Positions 42,248-50,419 of a stretch of DNA of 64,000 nt are shown here, piece by piece. The notes beneath the pieces were generated by a model. It saw nothing but the letters and a program-made list of their open reading frames with translations. It was not told the origin of the DNA and did not search any database. The first letter of the stretch is position 1. Each line of letters begins with the position of its first letter. Both the position numbers and the translations under genes were made by a program. This stretch comes from Nonomuraea sp. NEAU-A123 (GTDB lineage Bacteria > Actinomycetota > Actinomycetes > Streptosporangiales > Streptosporangiaceae). Where the stretch lies: positions 1 through 64,000 of the forward strand of contig NZ_JAHFZZ010000041.1 of assembly GCF_018603905.1 (NCBI RefSeq). Reading direction: 5' to 3'.

Positions 42248-43522
42248 TCATGCCCCAACGGACGCCGCGCCCACCCGCGCGCTGTGCCGGTGAAATCCGG
42301 TGCCCTGCAGCACGACCAGCACACCGTTGGTCACCGCCATGAGCCACCACAGCCCGACGAGACCCCAGGCACCGGCCACGGGTGCGGCGACGGCCACCAT
42401 CACCCCGTAACCGGCGGCGAAATAGATCAGACTCGCCCCCGACCGCTTGAGCGCGGTGAGCCCGATGCCCTGAACCGCCTGCGCCCCATCGGCCGTCGAG
42501 GCCAGCAGCATCAGCGGCAGCAGCGCCGCGGCCCGCTCCCGCACGCTCGGGTCATCGCTGAACAGCACCAGCACCGAGTCACCGAACCCGAGCAGCACGG
42601 CCGCGGCGACCGCCGTCCCCGCCAGCGCGAGCAGTGCCGCGGTCCGGTTGGCCCCGCGCGCCTCCGTCACGTCCCGGGCCCTGGCCACCTCGGGCACCGA
42701 CGCCTGCGCCACGGAGATCGAGAACAGCATGATGAACGCGGTGAGCGTGCTCAGCACCGCGTGCGCGGCCACGTCACGCGTGCCGGTCGCGCTCGCGGCG
42801 AAGGTGACGACCCCGAGGCCACCGAACTTGATCAAGACGGTCCCGGCCAGCGGGATGCTCACCCGGCCGAGCCGGACGATCTCCTTGATCCGCGGCCGGC
42901 CCTGGCCGACGCGCGTGCCGAGGGCGCGGCGCAGGCAGAGGTTCGAGACGGCCACGCCCGCGACGCCCGACAGCAGCCAGGCCACGCCCACGCCGGTCAG
43001 GCCGAGCGGCGGCACCAGGGCGACCGTGCAACCGATCATCGCGGCCGTGGCCGCCAGGCTGGACCAGAGCACCTGACGGCTGTGGCCGAGCGCCACGAGC
43101 ACGGTGTTGGCCCCGCCACCCGAGGCGAACACCAGCAGGTAGAGCGCGAGGAGCCAGGGCAGCGACCCCAGCTCGGCCACGACCTCGGCGGGCGCCCCGG
43201 TGGCGCGGGCCAGCATCGGCACGCAGAGCACCGCGAGCGCACCGGCCGTACCCACTAAGAGGGTGAGCCAGCGCGCGTCCCGCAGGATCGGCACGGCCGC
43301 CGCGGGCGAGTCCTTGAACGGCGCGACGAACGGCGCGAGCCCGCGCAGAGCGCCCACGACGGCGGCGGAGGCGGGGTTCAGCACGGCCGACATGACCGCG
43401 AAGGCGGCCAGCGTGACGGTGGCGTGCCTACCGAGCACGGAGGTCACCACAAGCGTGCCGAGCGTGGTGGTGACCATGGAAAGGAACAGGGGCACCGCGG
43501 CGCGTAGGATGCCCGACCTCAC
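42248..43522 (-). CDS. MATE-family efflux transporter
   Basis: This 424-aa, 12-TM protein of the MATE (DinF-like) family has LRAAVPLFLSMVTTTLGTLVVTSVLG in TM1, VVGALRGLAPFVAPF, and PLGLTGVGVAWLLSGVAGVAVSN in the first half. An equivalent second bundle begins at about residue 230 (RVSIPLAGTVLIKFGGLGVVTFAASATG). Such proteins expel drugs using Na+ or H+. The GTG at 43522 is the first sensible start downstream of the divergent promoter region. It is followed by the propeller gene. Confidence 0.85.
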   Translation of the reverse strand: MRSGILRAAVPLFLSMVTTTLGTLVVTSVLGRHATVTLAAFAVMSAVLNPASAAVVGALRGLAPFVAPFKDSPAAAVPILRDARWLTLLVGTAGALAVLCVPMLARATGAPAEVVAELGSLPWLLALYLLVFASGGGANTVLVALGHSRQVLWSSLAATAAMIGCTVALVPPLGLTGVGVAWLLSGVAGVAVSNLCLRRALGTRVGQGRPRIKEIVRLGRVSIPLAGTVLIKFGGLGVVTFAASATGTRDVAAHAVLSTLTAFIMLFSISVAQASVPEVARARDVTEARGANRTAALLALAGTAVAAAVLLGFGDSVLVLFSDDPSVRERAAALLPLMLLASTADGAQAVQGIGLTALKRSGASLIYFAAGYGVMVAVAAPVAGAWGLVGLWWLMAVTNGVLVVLQGTGFHRHSARVGAASVGA

Positions 43523-43536
43523 CCAGCAGACCCTAC

Positions 43537-43567
43537 TTGGCTGGAGTGCACTCCAGGTATTTAGGGT
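43537..43567 (+). promoter_or_regulatory. MerR-type promoter with 16-bp palindrome before the aldo/keto reductase
   Basis: TTGGCT (43537-43542) and TAGGGT (43562-43567) are separated by 19 bases, the over-long spacing characteristic of MerR-regulated promoters. The perfect palindrome CTGGAGTGCACTCCAG (43541-43556) overlaps and fills most of this spacer. The arms CTGGAG/CTCCAG resemble ZntR-like operators from memory. No MerR gene is present in the window. Confidence 0.6.
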
Positions 43568-43574
43568 GGAGGTC

Positions 43575-44543
43575 ATGGATTATGTGAACCTCGGACGCAG
43601 TGGCCTCCGGGTCAGTCCACTCTGCCTCGGCACCATGAACTTCGGCCCCGTGACCTCGGAGGAAGACTCCTTCGTCATCATGGACAGGGCCCATGAGCTG
43701 GGCATCAACTTCTTCGACACGGCCAACGTGTACGGCTGGAAGCAGGGCGAGGGGATCACCGAGCAGATCCTCGGCCGCTGGTTCGCCAAAGGCGAGGGCC
43801 GCCGGGAGAAGACGGTCATCGCGACCAAGCTCTACGGCTCGATGGGTGACTGGCCCAACGACAACCTGCTGTCCGCACTGAACATCCGCCGCGCCTGCGA
43901 CGCCTCGCTCAAGCGCATGCAGACCGACTACATCGACATCTACCAGGCCCACCACGTCGACCGGAACACGCCGTTCGACGAGTTCTGGGAGGCCATGGAC
44001 GTCCTCAAGCAGCAGGGCAAGATCCTGTACGTGGGTTCGTCCAACTTCGCGGGCTGGCACATCGCCAAGGCCCAGGAGACCGCGGCGCGCCGCAACTCGA
44101 TCGGACTCGTCAGCGAGCAGAGTCACTACAACCTGCTCACCCGCGCGGTCGAGCTGGAGGTGCTGCCCGCCTGCCAGGACTACGGCCTCGGCGTGATCCC
44201 GTGGAGCCCGCTGGCCGGCGGCCTGCTGGGCGGCGTGCTTCGCAAGATCGACAAGGGCCGGTCGGCCGCCGACCGCATGGTCACGGAGCTCGAGAAGCAC
44301 CGCGACAAGATCGAGCAGTACGAGAAGTTCTGTGACGAACTCGGCGAGGACCCCGCGCACGTGGCGCTCGCCTGGCTGCTGAAGCAGCCCGCGGTCACCG
44401 GACCGATCATCGGCCCGCGCACGCTGGAGCAGCTCGACGGCAGCCTGCGTACGCTGGAGATCGAACTGGACGAGCAGGCGCTGGCCCGCCTCGACGAGAT
44501 CTTCCCCGGGCACCGCCCGGCGCCGGAGGACTACGCCTGGTAG
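43575..44543 (+). CDS. Aldo/keto reductase
   Basis: This 322-aa NADPH-dependent reductase of the TIM-barrel AKR superfamily starts MDYVNLGRSGLRVSPLCLGTMNFG. The catalytic tetrad is in INFFDTANVYGWKQGE (Asp, Tyr), IATKLYG (Lys) and IYQAHHVDR (His). NADPH-binding residues are in GVIPWSPLAGGLLGG and the IIGPRTLEQLDG region. The ATG is preceded by GGTGGAGG, while the MerR-type -10 box also lies 7 bases upstream, so a very short or absent leader is possible. It probably detoxifies carbonyls. Confidence 0.92.
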   Translation: MDYVNLGRSGLRVSPLCLGTMNFGPVTSEEDSFVIMDRAHELGINFFDTANVYGWKQGEGITEQILGRWFAKGEGRREKTVIATKLYGSMGDWPNDNLLSALNIRRACDASLKRMQTDYIDIYQAHHVDRNTPFDEFWEAMDVLKQQGKILYVGSSNFAGWHIAKAQETAARRNSIGLVSEQSHYNLLTRAVELEVLPACQDYGLGVIPWSPLAGGLLGGVLRKIDKGRSAADRMVTELEKHRDKIEQYEKFCDELGEDPAHVALAWLLKQPAVTGPIIGPRTLEQLDGSLRTLEIELDEQALARLDEIFPGHRPAPEDYAW

Positions 44544-44544
44544 C

Positions 44545-44628
44545 TCAGGTCAGCAGGGCGCCGATCACGACGATCAGCAGCAGGAGGCCGAGCACTACGG
44601 GCAGCAGCCATTGGCGAGGACGGTCCAC
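44545..44628 (-). CDS. 27-aa single-TM small membrane protein
   Basis: A 27-codon frame reads GTG-initiated MDRPRQWLLPVV and continues GLLLLIVVIGALLT to TGA. It is a positively charged N-terminus followed by one perfect TM helix and almost no tail, the form of many bacterial micro-membrane proteins. It begins 10 bases after the thpR stop, so it would be the last gene of the marR-MFS-thpR operon. An SD-like AGG is about 10 bases upstream, which is weak. No homologue is known to me. Confidence 0.5.
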   Translation of the reverse strand: MDRPRQWLLPVVLGLLLLIVVIGALLT

Positions 44629-44638
44629 ACTGTGGAGC

Positions 44639-45196
44639 CTAATCGTGCTCGGCGGGTGCCAGGTCCCATTCGGCCAGTGACTCGTACCTCACCTGCGCGC
44701 CCTGATGGCTGCGTACGAGATGCACGGACTCCGCCCGCCAGGCCGAGCCGCTGAATCCGGACAGTGACTCGACGAGCGGGCGGAGATCCAGCTCCGTCTT
44801 CGCCCGCGCGAGCGTCAGGTGCGGGTGGAAGCGCTTCTCGTCGGTCTGTACGGCCCCCGCCCGGCGGGCGCCCGCCTTGACCGACTCCGACAGCCGGATC
44901 ATCGGGTCGCCGGAGAGCCCGGCCCAGAACACCCTGGCCCGGCGGGCGGACGAGAACGCCCCGAACCCGCTGAAGGCCAGGTCCAGGCTGGCGTACCGGC
45001 GCACGGCGCGGGCCAGCCGTACCTCCAGCTCCGGCAGGACGCGCTCAGGCACCTCGCCGAAGAAGGCCAGCGTGATGTGCCAGGTGGCGCGGTCCGGCCA
45101 GCGCAGGCCCGGCACCTGCCCGACATGCGGCTCGATGGCCCGCTCGATCTCGTCGAGCACTTCATCGGGCGGCATCAGCGCCGCGAATAACCTCAT
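44639..45196 (-). CDS. thpR: RNA 2',3'-cyclic phosphodiesterase (2H family)
   Basis: This 185-aa enzyme of the 2H phosphoesterase family, formerly called 2'-5' RNA ligase, opens 2',3'-cyclic phosphates at RNA ends. The N-terminus reads MRLFAALMPPDEVLDEI, and the two catalytic motifs HxT are HITLAFFG (about residue 45) and HLTLARAK (about residue 125), at the normal spacing. It starts 22 bases after the MFS stop and is likely co-transcribed with it. Confidence 0.92.
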   Translation of the reverse strand: MRLFAALMPPDEVLDEIERAIEPHVGQVPGLRWPDRATWHITLAFFGEVPERVLPELEVRLARAVRRYASLDLAFSGFGAFSSARRARVFWAGLSGDPMIRLSESVKAGARRAGAVQTDEKRFHPHLTLARAKTELDLRPLVESLSGFSGSAWRAESVHLVRSHQGAQVRYESLAEWDLAPAEHD

Positions 45197-45218
45197 GCCA
45201 CCCGATTCTGCAACCTGC

Positions 45219-46442
45219 TCAGGCGACAGCCAGCACCGGCTCGCTCACCCGGGCCGCGATCAGCTTCGTCAGCATCACCGCGACCCCGGTGCCGACCAGC
45301 ACGAGCACCCCGGAGAGCATGACGCCCGCTCTGGGGCCGCCCAGCTCGGACAGCCAGCCGACCAACGGGGCGCCGATGGGCGCGCCACCGGTGAAGACCA
45401 GCATGTAGATGCCCATGACGCGGCCGCGCATGTCCGGAGCGGTGGCGAGCTGGACGCTCGCGTTCGCGGCCGTGTTGATCGTGATCAGCGCGATGCCGGT
45501 GGGGATCAGCAGCAGCAGGTACACGGGATAGAACGGGGCGAGCCCGGTCGCGATCTGGAACAGTCCGAACCCGATCGCACCGGCGATCAGCATCTTGCGT
45601 GACGGGCGGGCCCGGCGCGCGGCGAGCAGTGCTCCGCCCAGCGCGCCGACGGCGAACATGCTGGAAGCCAGGCCGAACGACGAGGCGCCCGCCTTGAAGA
45701 CCTCGCGGGCCATGAGCGCGATCGACATCGAGAACGACTGCGAGAACATCGACACGAATCCGATCAGCAGCACCGGCATCAGCAGTTCTTCGCGATGCAG
45801 CACGTAGCTCAGCCCCTCGCGGAGCTGGCCCTTGGCTCTGGGCACGGGAACGGAGAGGTTCAGCTCGGACTTCCGCATGAAGATCAGGCTGGAGATCACC
45901 CCGGCGAACGTGACCGCGTTGATCAGGAAGAGCGGTCCGGTGCCGCCGAACAGGAAGATGAGCACCCCGGCGATCGCCGGTCCCATGACGCGGGCCAGGT
46001 TGAAGATGGAGCTGTTGAGCGCGATCGCGTTCGACAGGTCCTGGCGGCCCACCATCTCGACCACGAACGCCTGCCTGGTCGGCACCTCGACGCAGGAGAT
46101 CAGGCCCAGCGTGAACGCCATCAGGTAGACATGCCATACCTGGGCGGTGCCCGTCATCGTCAGCACACCGATGACCAGAGCGAGCACGGCCATCAGGGAC
46201 TGCGCCACGATGAGGATCGGGCGCTTGGGGTAGCGGTCGGCAAGCACGCCGCCGAAGAGCCCGAACAGCAGCATCGGCAGAAACTGCAGCGCGGTCGCCA
46301 GGCCGAGTGCCGCCGCGCTGCCGTGGGTCAGATCGAGCACCAGCCAGTCCTGGGCGGTGCGTTGCAGCCAGCCGCCGACGTTGGACACCGCGCCACCGGC
46401 TGCGAACATGCGATAGTTACGTACGCGGAGTGACCGGAACAT
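45219..46442 (-). CDS. MFS transporter of a MarR-controlled operon
   Basis: This 407-aa, 12-TM MFS_3 (EntS-like) exporter has RNYRMFAAGGAVSNVGGWLQRTAQDWLVLDLT in TM1, LFGLFGGVLADRYPKRPILIVAQ as motif A, and ANASVQLATAPDMRGRVMGIYMLVF in the second half. The ATG at 46442 agrees with the family N-terminus (MFRSLRVRNYR) and lies 23 bases after the marR stop. The open frame extends upstream through marR but is not coding there. It probably exports a compound sensed by the MarR protein. Confidence 0.87.
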   Translation of the reverse strand: MFRSLRVRNYRMFAAGGAVSNVGGWLQRTAQDWLVLDLTHGSAAALGLATALQFLPMLLFGLFGGVLADRYPKRPILIVAQSLMAVLALVIGVLTMTGTAQVWHVYLMAFTLGLISCVEVPTRQAFVVEMVGRQDLSNAIALNSSIFNLARVMGPAIAGVLIFLFGGTGPLFLINAVTFAGVISSLIFMRKSELNLSVPVPRAKGQLREGLSYVLHREELLMPVLLIGFVSMFSQSFSMSIALMAREVFKAGASSFGLASSMFAVGALGGALLAARRARPSRKMLIAGAIGFGLFQIATGLAPFYPVYLLLLIPTGIALITINTAANASVQLATAPDMRGRVMGIYMLVFTGGAPIGAPLVGWLSELGGPRAGVMLSGVLVLVGTGVAVMLTKLIAARVSEPVLAVA

Positions 46443-46465
46443 CCCGGTCTTGGGTTCTTCAGGCT

Positions 46466-46918
46466 CTAGATCCTGCTGAGCTTCTCCAGAATCGGCGCCG
46501 CCTGCCGGAGTATTGACCGCTCCTCCGCCGTCAGCTCCTTCAACCGCTGGCTCAGCCAGGCTTCCTTGAGACGTCGTTCCTCCCTCAGCAGCTTCTGGGC
46601 GGGCTCGGTCACGGTCACGGTCACTTGTCGCCGGTCGGTCGGGTGCGGGGTACGCGTCACCAGACCGCGTTCCTCGAGCGCGGCGATCACACGAGTCATC
46701 GAGGGTGGTTGCACCTTCTCGAGCTCGGCCAATTCGCCGGGGGTTATCGCGGAATGCCGTTCCACCGCGGAGAGCGTCGCGAACTGCGTGGGAGTCAGCG
46801 AGTGCGCTGCCGCTTGTCGTCGTAGCCGCCTGGTCAGCCGCGCCAGCGACACGCGCAGGGCTGTGGCCAGGCCTGCGTCGCTGCGCAGGTTTATCTGGGA
46901 CTGGTTCTTGGTTAGCAT
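46466..46918 (-). CDS. MarR-family transcriptional regulator
   Basis: This 150-aa regulator has the MarR core: LTPTQFATLSAVERHSAITPGELAELEKVQPPSMTRVIAALEERGLVTRTPHPTDRRQVTVTVT (HTH, wing and DRR motif at about 45-115), flanked by the dimerisation helices. The ATG at 46918 is covered by an inverted repeat that may be its own operator. The downstream MFS, thpR and small membrane protein are probably under its control. Confidence 0.92.
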   Translation of the reverse strand: MLTKNQSQINLRSDAGLATALRVSLARLTRRLRRQAAAHSLTPTQFATLSAVERHSAITPGELAELEKVQPPSMTRVIAALEERGLVTRTPHPTDRRQVTVTVTEPAQKLLREERRLKEAWLSQRLKELTAEERSILRQAAPILEKLSRI

Positions 46919-46939
46919 GAGTCATTACCTTTGCTAACT
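46911..46939. promoter_or_regulatory. Inverted repeat GTTAGCA...TGCTAAC, candidate MarR operator
   Basis: GTTAGCA (46911-46917) and TGCTAAC (46932-46938) are perfect 7-base inverted arms separated by 14 bases, spanning the marR start codon and its SD (AAAGG). Binding there would block initiation, consistent with autorepression. Confidence 0.5.
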
Positions 46940-46996
46940 ATACTGCATTCCACGTTATTTCCCTACCTCACGTTTCATCTCACTCCTTGATACCCA

Positions 46997-47026
46997 GAGG
47001 CCGCCCCTCATGCGACGGACGGCCTC
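46997..47026. terminator. Hairpin after the purine permease gene
   Basis: GAGGCCG (46997-47003) and CGGCCTC (47020-47026) form a 7-bp stem 7 bases beyond the permease stop on the minus strand. There is no clear T-run. Confidence 0.45.
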
Positions 47027-47033
47027 ACCAGCG

Positions 47034-48476
47034 TCAGACCCCGAAAAGTACCCTGATCGGGCCGAGGGCGAAGTAGACCACGAACAGCGCCGCGACGACC
47101 CACAGCAGCGGGTGGATCTCCCGCGTCTTGCCCTTGACGATCTTGATCAGCACGTAGCTGAGGAAGCCGGCGCCGATGCCGTTCGAGATCGAGTACGTGA
47201 ACGGCATGACGACGATCGTGAGGAACGCCGGGATGGCGATCTCGAAGTCAGTAAAATCGATCTCACGGATCGAGGTCATCATCAGGAAGCCCACCACGAT
47301 CAGCGCGGGCGCGGCCGCCTCGTACGGCACGATCTTGACCAGCGGCGCGAAGAAGATCGCCACCAGGAAGAGCAGTCCGGTGACCACGCTGGCCAGGCCG
47401 GTCCGCGCGCCCTCGCCGACCCCCGCGGCCGACTCGATGTAGGTGGTGTTCGAGGAGACCGAGCCCGCGCCGCCGGCCGCCGCGCCGAGCGAGTCGACGA
47501 GCAGGATCTCCCGGGTACGCGGCAGCATCCCGTCGGCGTCGACCAGACCGGCCTGGCGGCCGACCCCGACGATGGTGCCCATCGTGTCGAAGAAGTCGGT
47601 GATGAGCAGCGTGAAGACGAACAGCACGGCCAGGATCACCGAGACCCGGCTGAACGCGCCGAACGGGTCGAACTCCTTGAACAGCACCAGCGGGTTGTGG
47701 AAGCCGATGATCTGGTCCGGCAGGGCGGGCACGTTCAGCATCCAGCCGCCGGGGTTGGTGTCGGAGACCTGGCCGGCCTTCGCGATCGACTCCACGATGA
47801 TCGCCAGCACGGTGGTGCCGACGATGCCGATCAGGATCGCGCCTTTGACCTTGCGGGCCACCAGCGCCGCCGTCACGAGCAGCCCGACGACGAAGACGAA
47901 GATCGGCCAGGAGGTCAGGGTGTTGTGGATGCCCATCTCCAGCGGCGGCCCCGCGGCCACGCGGCGGACGAAGCCCGCGTCCACGAAGCCGATCAGCGCG
48001 ATGAACAGCCCGATGCCGACGCTGATGGCGGTCTTGAGCTGGCTCGGGATGGCGTTGAACACCGCCACCCGGAAGCCGGTCAGCACCAGGACGCCGATGA
48101 TGATGCCCTCAAGGAAGACCAGCCCCATGGCCTCCTCCCAGCTCATCACCGAGGCGATGTTGAAGGTCACGAAGGCGTTGAGCCCCAACCCCGCCGCCAT
48201 GGCGAACGGCACCCGGCCGATCACTCCCATGAGGATGGTCAGGACGCCCGCCACGAACGCCGTGCCCGCGGCCACGAGGGGCAGGTTCGGCGTCGAGCCG
48301 TCGCCGATGAACTGGTGCTGGACGTCCTTGCCGGTGGCGATGATGATCGGGTTCAGCACGACGATGTAGGCCATCGTGAAGAACGTGGCCAGCCCGCCAC
48401 GGACCTCACGGGAGATCGTCGAGCCTCGTGCGGAAATTGCGAAGAACCTGTCGATACCGCTATTTGTGTCACTCAC
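47034..48476 (-). CDS. AzgA-type NCS2 purine permease
   Basis: This 480-aa proton symporter of the nucleobase-cation-symport-2 family (AzgA/GhxP group) is predicted to import hypoxanthine, guanine or adenine. Typical stretches are EVRGGLATFFTMAYIVVLNPIIIA, AAGLGLNAFVTF, DFFDTMGTIVGVGRQAGLVD and SVSSNTTYIESAAGVGEGARTGLASVV. The GTG at 48476 agrees with the family N-terminus (DTNSGIDRFFAISARGSTISREV). Its start is covered by a TGTCACTC/GAGTGACA inverted repeat. It is divergent from the DUF2530 gene. Confidence 0.92.
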   Translation of the reverse strand: MSDTNSGIDRFFAISARGSTISREVRGGLATFFTMAYIVVLNPIIIATGKDVQHQFIGDGSTPNLPLVAAGTAFVAGVLTILMGVIGRVPFAMAAGLGLNAFVTFNIASVMSWEEAMGLVFLEGIIIGVLVLTGFRVAVFNAIPSQLKTAISVGIGLFIALIGFVDAGFVRRVAAGPPLEMGIHNTLTSWPIFVFVVGLLVTAALVARKVKGAILIGIVGTTVLAIIVESIAKAGQVSDTNPGGWMLNVPALPDQIIGFHNPLVLFKEFDPFGAFSRVSVILAVLFVFTLLITDFFDTMGTIVGVGRQAGLVDADGMLPRTREILLVDSLGAAAGGAGSVSSNTTYIESAAGVGEGARTGLASVVTGLLFLVAIFFAPLVKIVPYEAAAPALIVVGFLMMTSIREIDFTDFEIAIPAFLTIVVMPFTYSISNGIGAGFLSYVLIKIVKGKTREIHPLLWVVAALFVVYFALGPIRVLFGV

Positions 48477-48491
48477 GGGCGAAGAGTGACA
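48467..48491. promoter_or_regulatory. Inverted repeat over the permease start
   Basis: TGTCACTC (48467-48474) and GAGTGACA (48484-48491) are perfect 8-base inverted arms, 9 bases apart, overlapping the permease GTG. They may be an operator or an mRNA hairpin. Confidence 0.4.
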
Positions 48492-48545
48492 GTCTGCGTC
48501 ATCTGCGAAAAGTGGCGGTGATCGGATCGAGACCTGATTGGAAGC

Positions 48546-48551
48546 TAGGCT
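48546..48551 (+). promoter_or_regulatory. -10 box TAGGCT of the DUF2530 gene
   Basis: TAGGCT is 7 bases before the GTG at 48559, and no SD intervenes, as expected for a leaderless transcript. The -35 region is weak. Confidence 0.4.
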
Positions 48552-48558
48552 GGATCCC

Positions 48559-48774
48559 GTGAAGCAGGAATGGCGTCCGGACCCGGAGCCCATCGAGACC
48601 AACGACACCGCGACAGTCGCCGCGGGCACGGTCGTGTGGGCGGTCGCGCTGGTCGTGCTGCTGATCTTCCGCCCGGCCGCCGAACAGTCGTGGTGGATCT
48701 GGACCTGCGTCGCCGGGGTCGTGCTCGGGCTGATGGGCCTCTGGTACGTGCACAGGCGGGCGTCCCGGAGCTGA
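48559..48774 (+). CDS. DUF2530 small membrane protein
   Basis: This 71-aa protein has two TM helices. The N-terminus PDPEPIETNDTATVAAGTVVWAVALVVLLIF and then WWIWTCVAGVVLGLMGLWYVHRR match the DUF2530 pattern (GT-x-x-WAVAL, WxWTC-x-x-G). The function is unknown. I recall this family beside a purine permease and a MarR/MFS operon in other actinomycetes. The GTG at 48559 is preferred; a TTG at 48538 would add seven residues. Confidence 0.82.
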   Translation: MKQEWRPDPEPIETNDTATVAAGTVVWAVALVVLLIFRPAAEQSWWIWTCVAGVVLGLMGLWYVHRRASRS

Positions 48775-48865
48775 CATTCGTCATCTCTGGCTGATCCCCG
48801 AAGTCAGCTGAAAGTGCTGTTTTACCGCACTACCTGCGGAAAAGCCGGCTGATCATGCTGTAGGC

Positions 48866-50374
48866 ATGAAGAAGACCTCATTCCCCGCGCTTCTGTGCGC
48901 GGCGACTATCGCGAGCATCGTCCTCGCGGGCTGTGGAACAGCGGACAAGCCCGATGCCAAGCCAACGGCGAGCACCGCCGCCGCACAGTCGGTGAAGGAC
49001 ACCGGCACCGTCGCCTGGAGCCCGTGCACCGGCCTGCCCGGTCCCGACGGCAAGCCCGCCGCGCCCGACCCGGCCGTCGAATGCGGCAAGATCGCGGTGC
49101 CACTCGACTACGCCAAGCAGGACGGCGAGCAGATCGACCTGGCCCTCATCCGCGTCAAGGCCTCCGGCGACCGGCTCGGTTCGCTGGTCTTCAACTTCGG
49201 CGGCCCCGGCGGCTCGGGGGTCGACATGCTGTCCATGGCCGCCAAGATCTTCGGTGGCCTGGGCACCCGCTATGACCTGGTCAGCTTCGACCCGCGCGGC
49301 GTCGAGCGCAGCGCACCCGTCAAGTGCGGCGACAGCGTCGAGAAGTGGATCTCCGTGGACCCGGCGGGTGACCAACTGGACAAGATCGCCAAGGAGTTCG
49401 CGGCCTCCTGCGCCAAGAGTTCCGGCAAGCTCCTCCCGCACGTCGGCACCGTGAACGCCGCGCGGGACCTCGACCGCATCCGCGCCGCGCTGGGCGACGA
49501 GCGGCTCAACTACTTCGGCATGTCCTACGGCACACACCTCGGCGCCGTGTACGCCACCCAGTACCCGAAGAACGTCGGCCGGTTCGTCCTCGACGGCGCC
49601 CTCGACCCGACCGTCACCTTCGCCGAGCGCGCGAAGACGCAGACGGCCGGCTTCAAGCACGCGTTCGACGCGTTCGCCGCCGACTGCGTGAAGCAGGGCT
49701 GCGACCTCGGCGCCGACCCCACCGCCGTGCGGAAGAGCATCGAGACGCTGCTGAACGGCCTACGGGACAAGCCACTCAAGGTGGCCGACCGGAAACTCAC
49801 CAAGGGTCTGGCGGGCACCGGCGTCGTGGCCGCTCTCTACTCCAAGCTCAGCTGGCCGATGCTGGAGCAGGCGGTCGCCGCCGCGACCAAGGGCGACGGC
49901 ACGCAGCTCCTCGCCCTGGCCGACTCCTACACCGGCCGCAAGGCCGACGGGACGTACTCGACGCTGATGATCAGCGTCCTGGCGATCGACTGCGTGGACA
50001 GCGCCGAACGGCCGAGCCCGGCCGACATCGACAAGGTCGAACGCGAGACGGGCAAGATCTTCCCGCCCATGCGCTCCGGGGGCCTCGGCTCGATCTGCGC
50101 GCACTGGCCGGTGCCCGGCAGCGACGAGTCCAAGAAGATCGACGCCACCGGCTCCGCCCCGATCCTGGTGATCGGCGGCAAGGGTGACCCCGCCACGCCG
50201 TACCAGTGGGCGCCCAAGCTCGCCGCGCAGCTCAAGACCGGGGTCCTGGTCACGTACGAGGGTGAGGGGCACGGCGCCTACCTGAGCGGCAGCACCTGCG
50301 TCAGCCGCCTGGTCGACGCCTACTTCCTCACCGGCAAGAACCCCGGCGCGAACGCCACCTGCCCGGCGGCGTGA
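48866..50374 (+). CDS. Secreted alpha/beta-hydrolase peptidase lipoprotein (TAP-like)
   Basis: This 502-aa enzyme has a lipoprotein signal with lipobox VLAGC (Cys about 23). The alpha/beta-hydrolase fold follows: FNFGGPGGSGVDML (oxyanion loop), YDLVSFDPRGVERSAPVKC, and the nucleophile elbow FGMSYGTHLG (GxSxG). The C-terminal TAP-like region holds the acid and base (GGKGDPATPYQWA; GEGHGAYLSGS). The family includes tripeptidyl aminopeptidases of Streptomyces, so it probably trims peptides outside the cell. It is monocistronic. Confidence 0.92.
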   Translation: MKKTSFPALLCAATIASIVLAGCGTADKPDAKPTASTAAAQSVKDTGTVAWSPCTGLPGPDGKPAAPDPAVECGKIAVPLDYAKQDGEQIDLALIRVKASGDRLGSLVFNFGGPGGSGVDMLSMAAKIFGGLGTRYDLVSFDPRGVERSAPVKCGDSVEKWISVDPAGDQLDKIAKEFAASCAKSSGKLLPHVGTVNAARDLDRIRAALGDERLNYFGMSYGTHLGAVYATQYPKNVGRFVLDGALDPTVTFAERAKTQTAGFKHAFDAFAADCVKQGCDLGADPTAVRKSIETLLNGLRDKPLKVADRKLTKGLAGTGVVAALYSKLSWPMLEQAVAAATKGDGTQLLALADSYTGRKADGTYSTLMISVLAIDCVDSAERPSPADIDKVERETGKIFPPMRSGGLGSICAHWPVPGSDESKKIDATGSAPILVIGGKGDPATPYQWAPKLAAQLKTGVLVTYEGEGHGAYLSGSTCVSRLVDAYFLTGKNPGANATCPAA

Positions 50375-50419
50375 ACCCTCGTGACGCTACGGGCAGGTCG
50401 GCGCTGTGACAGGTCGGCG

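Noticed and set aside
46443..46925. Open frame extending the MFS gene upstream across marR
   Set aside because: The residues are Arg/Ala-rich antisense-like filler, while MarR motifs are clear in the other frame; the MFS family start fits 46442.
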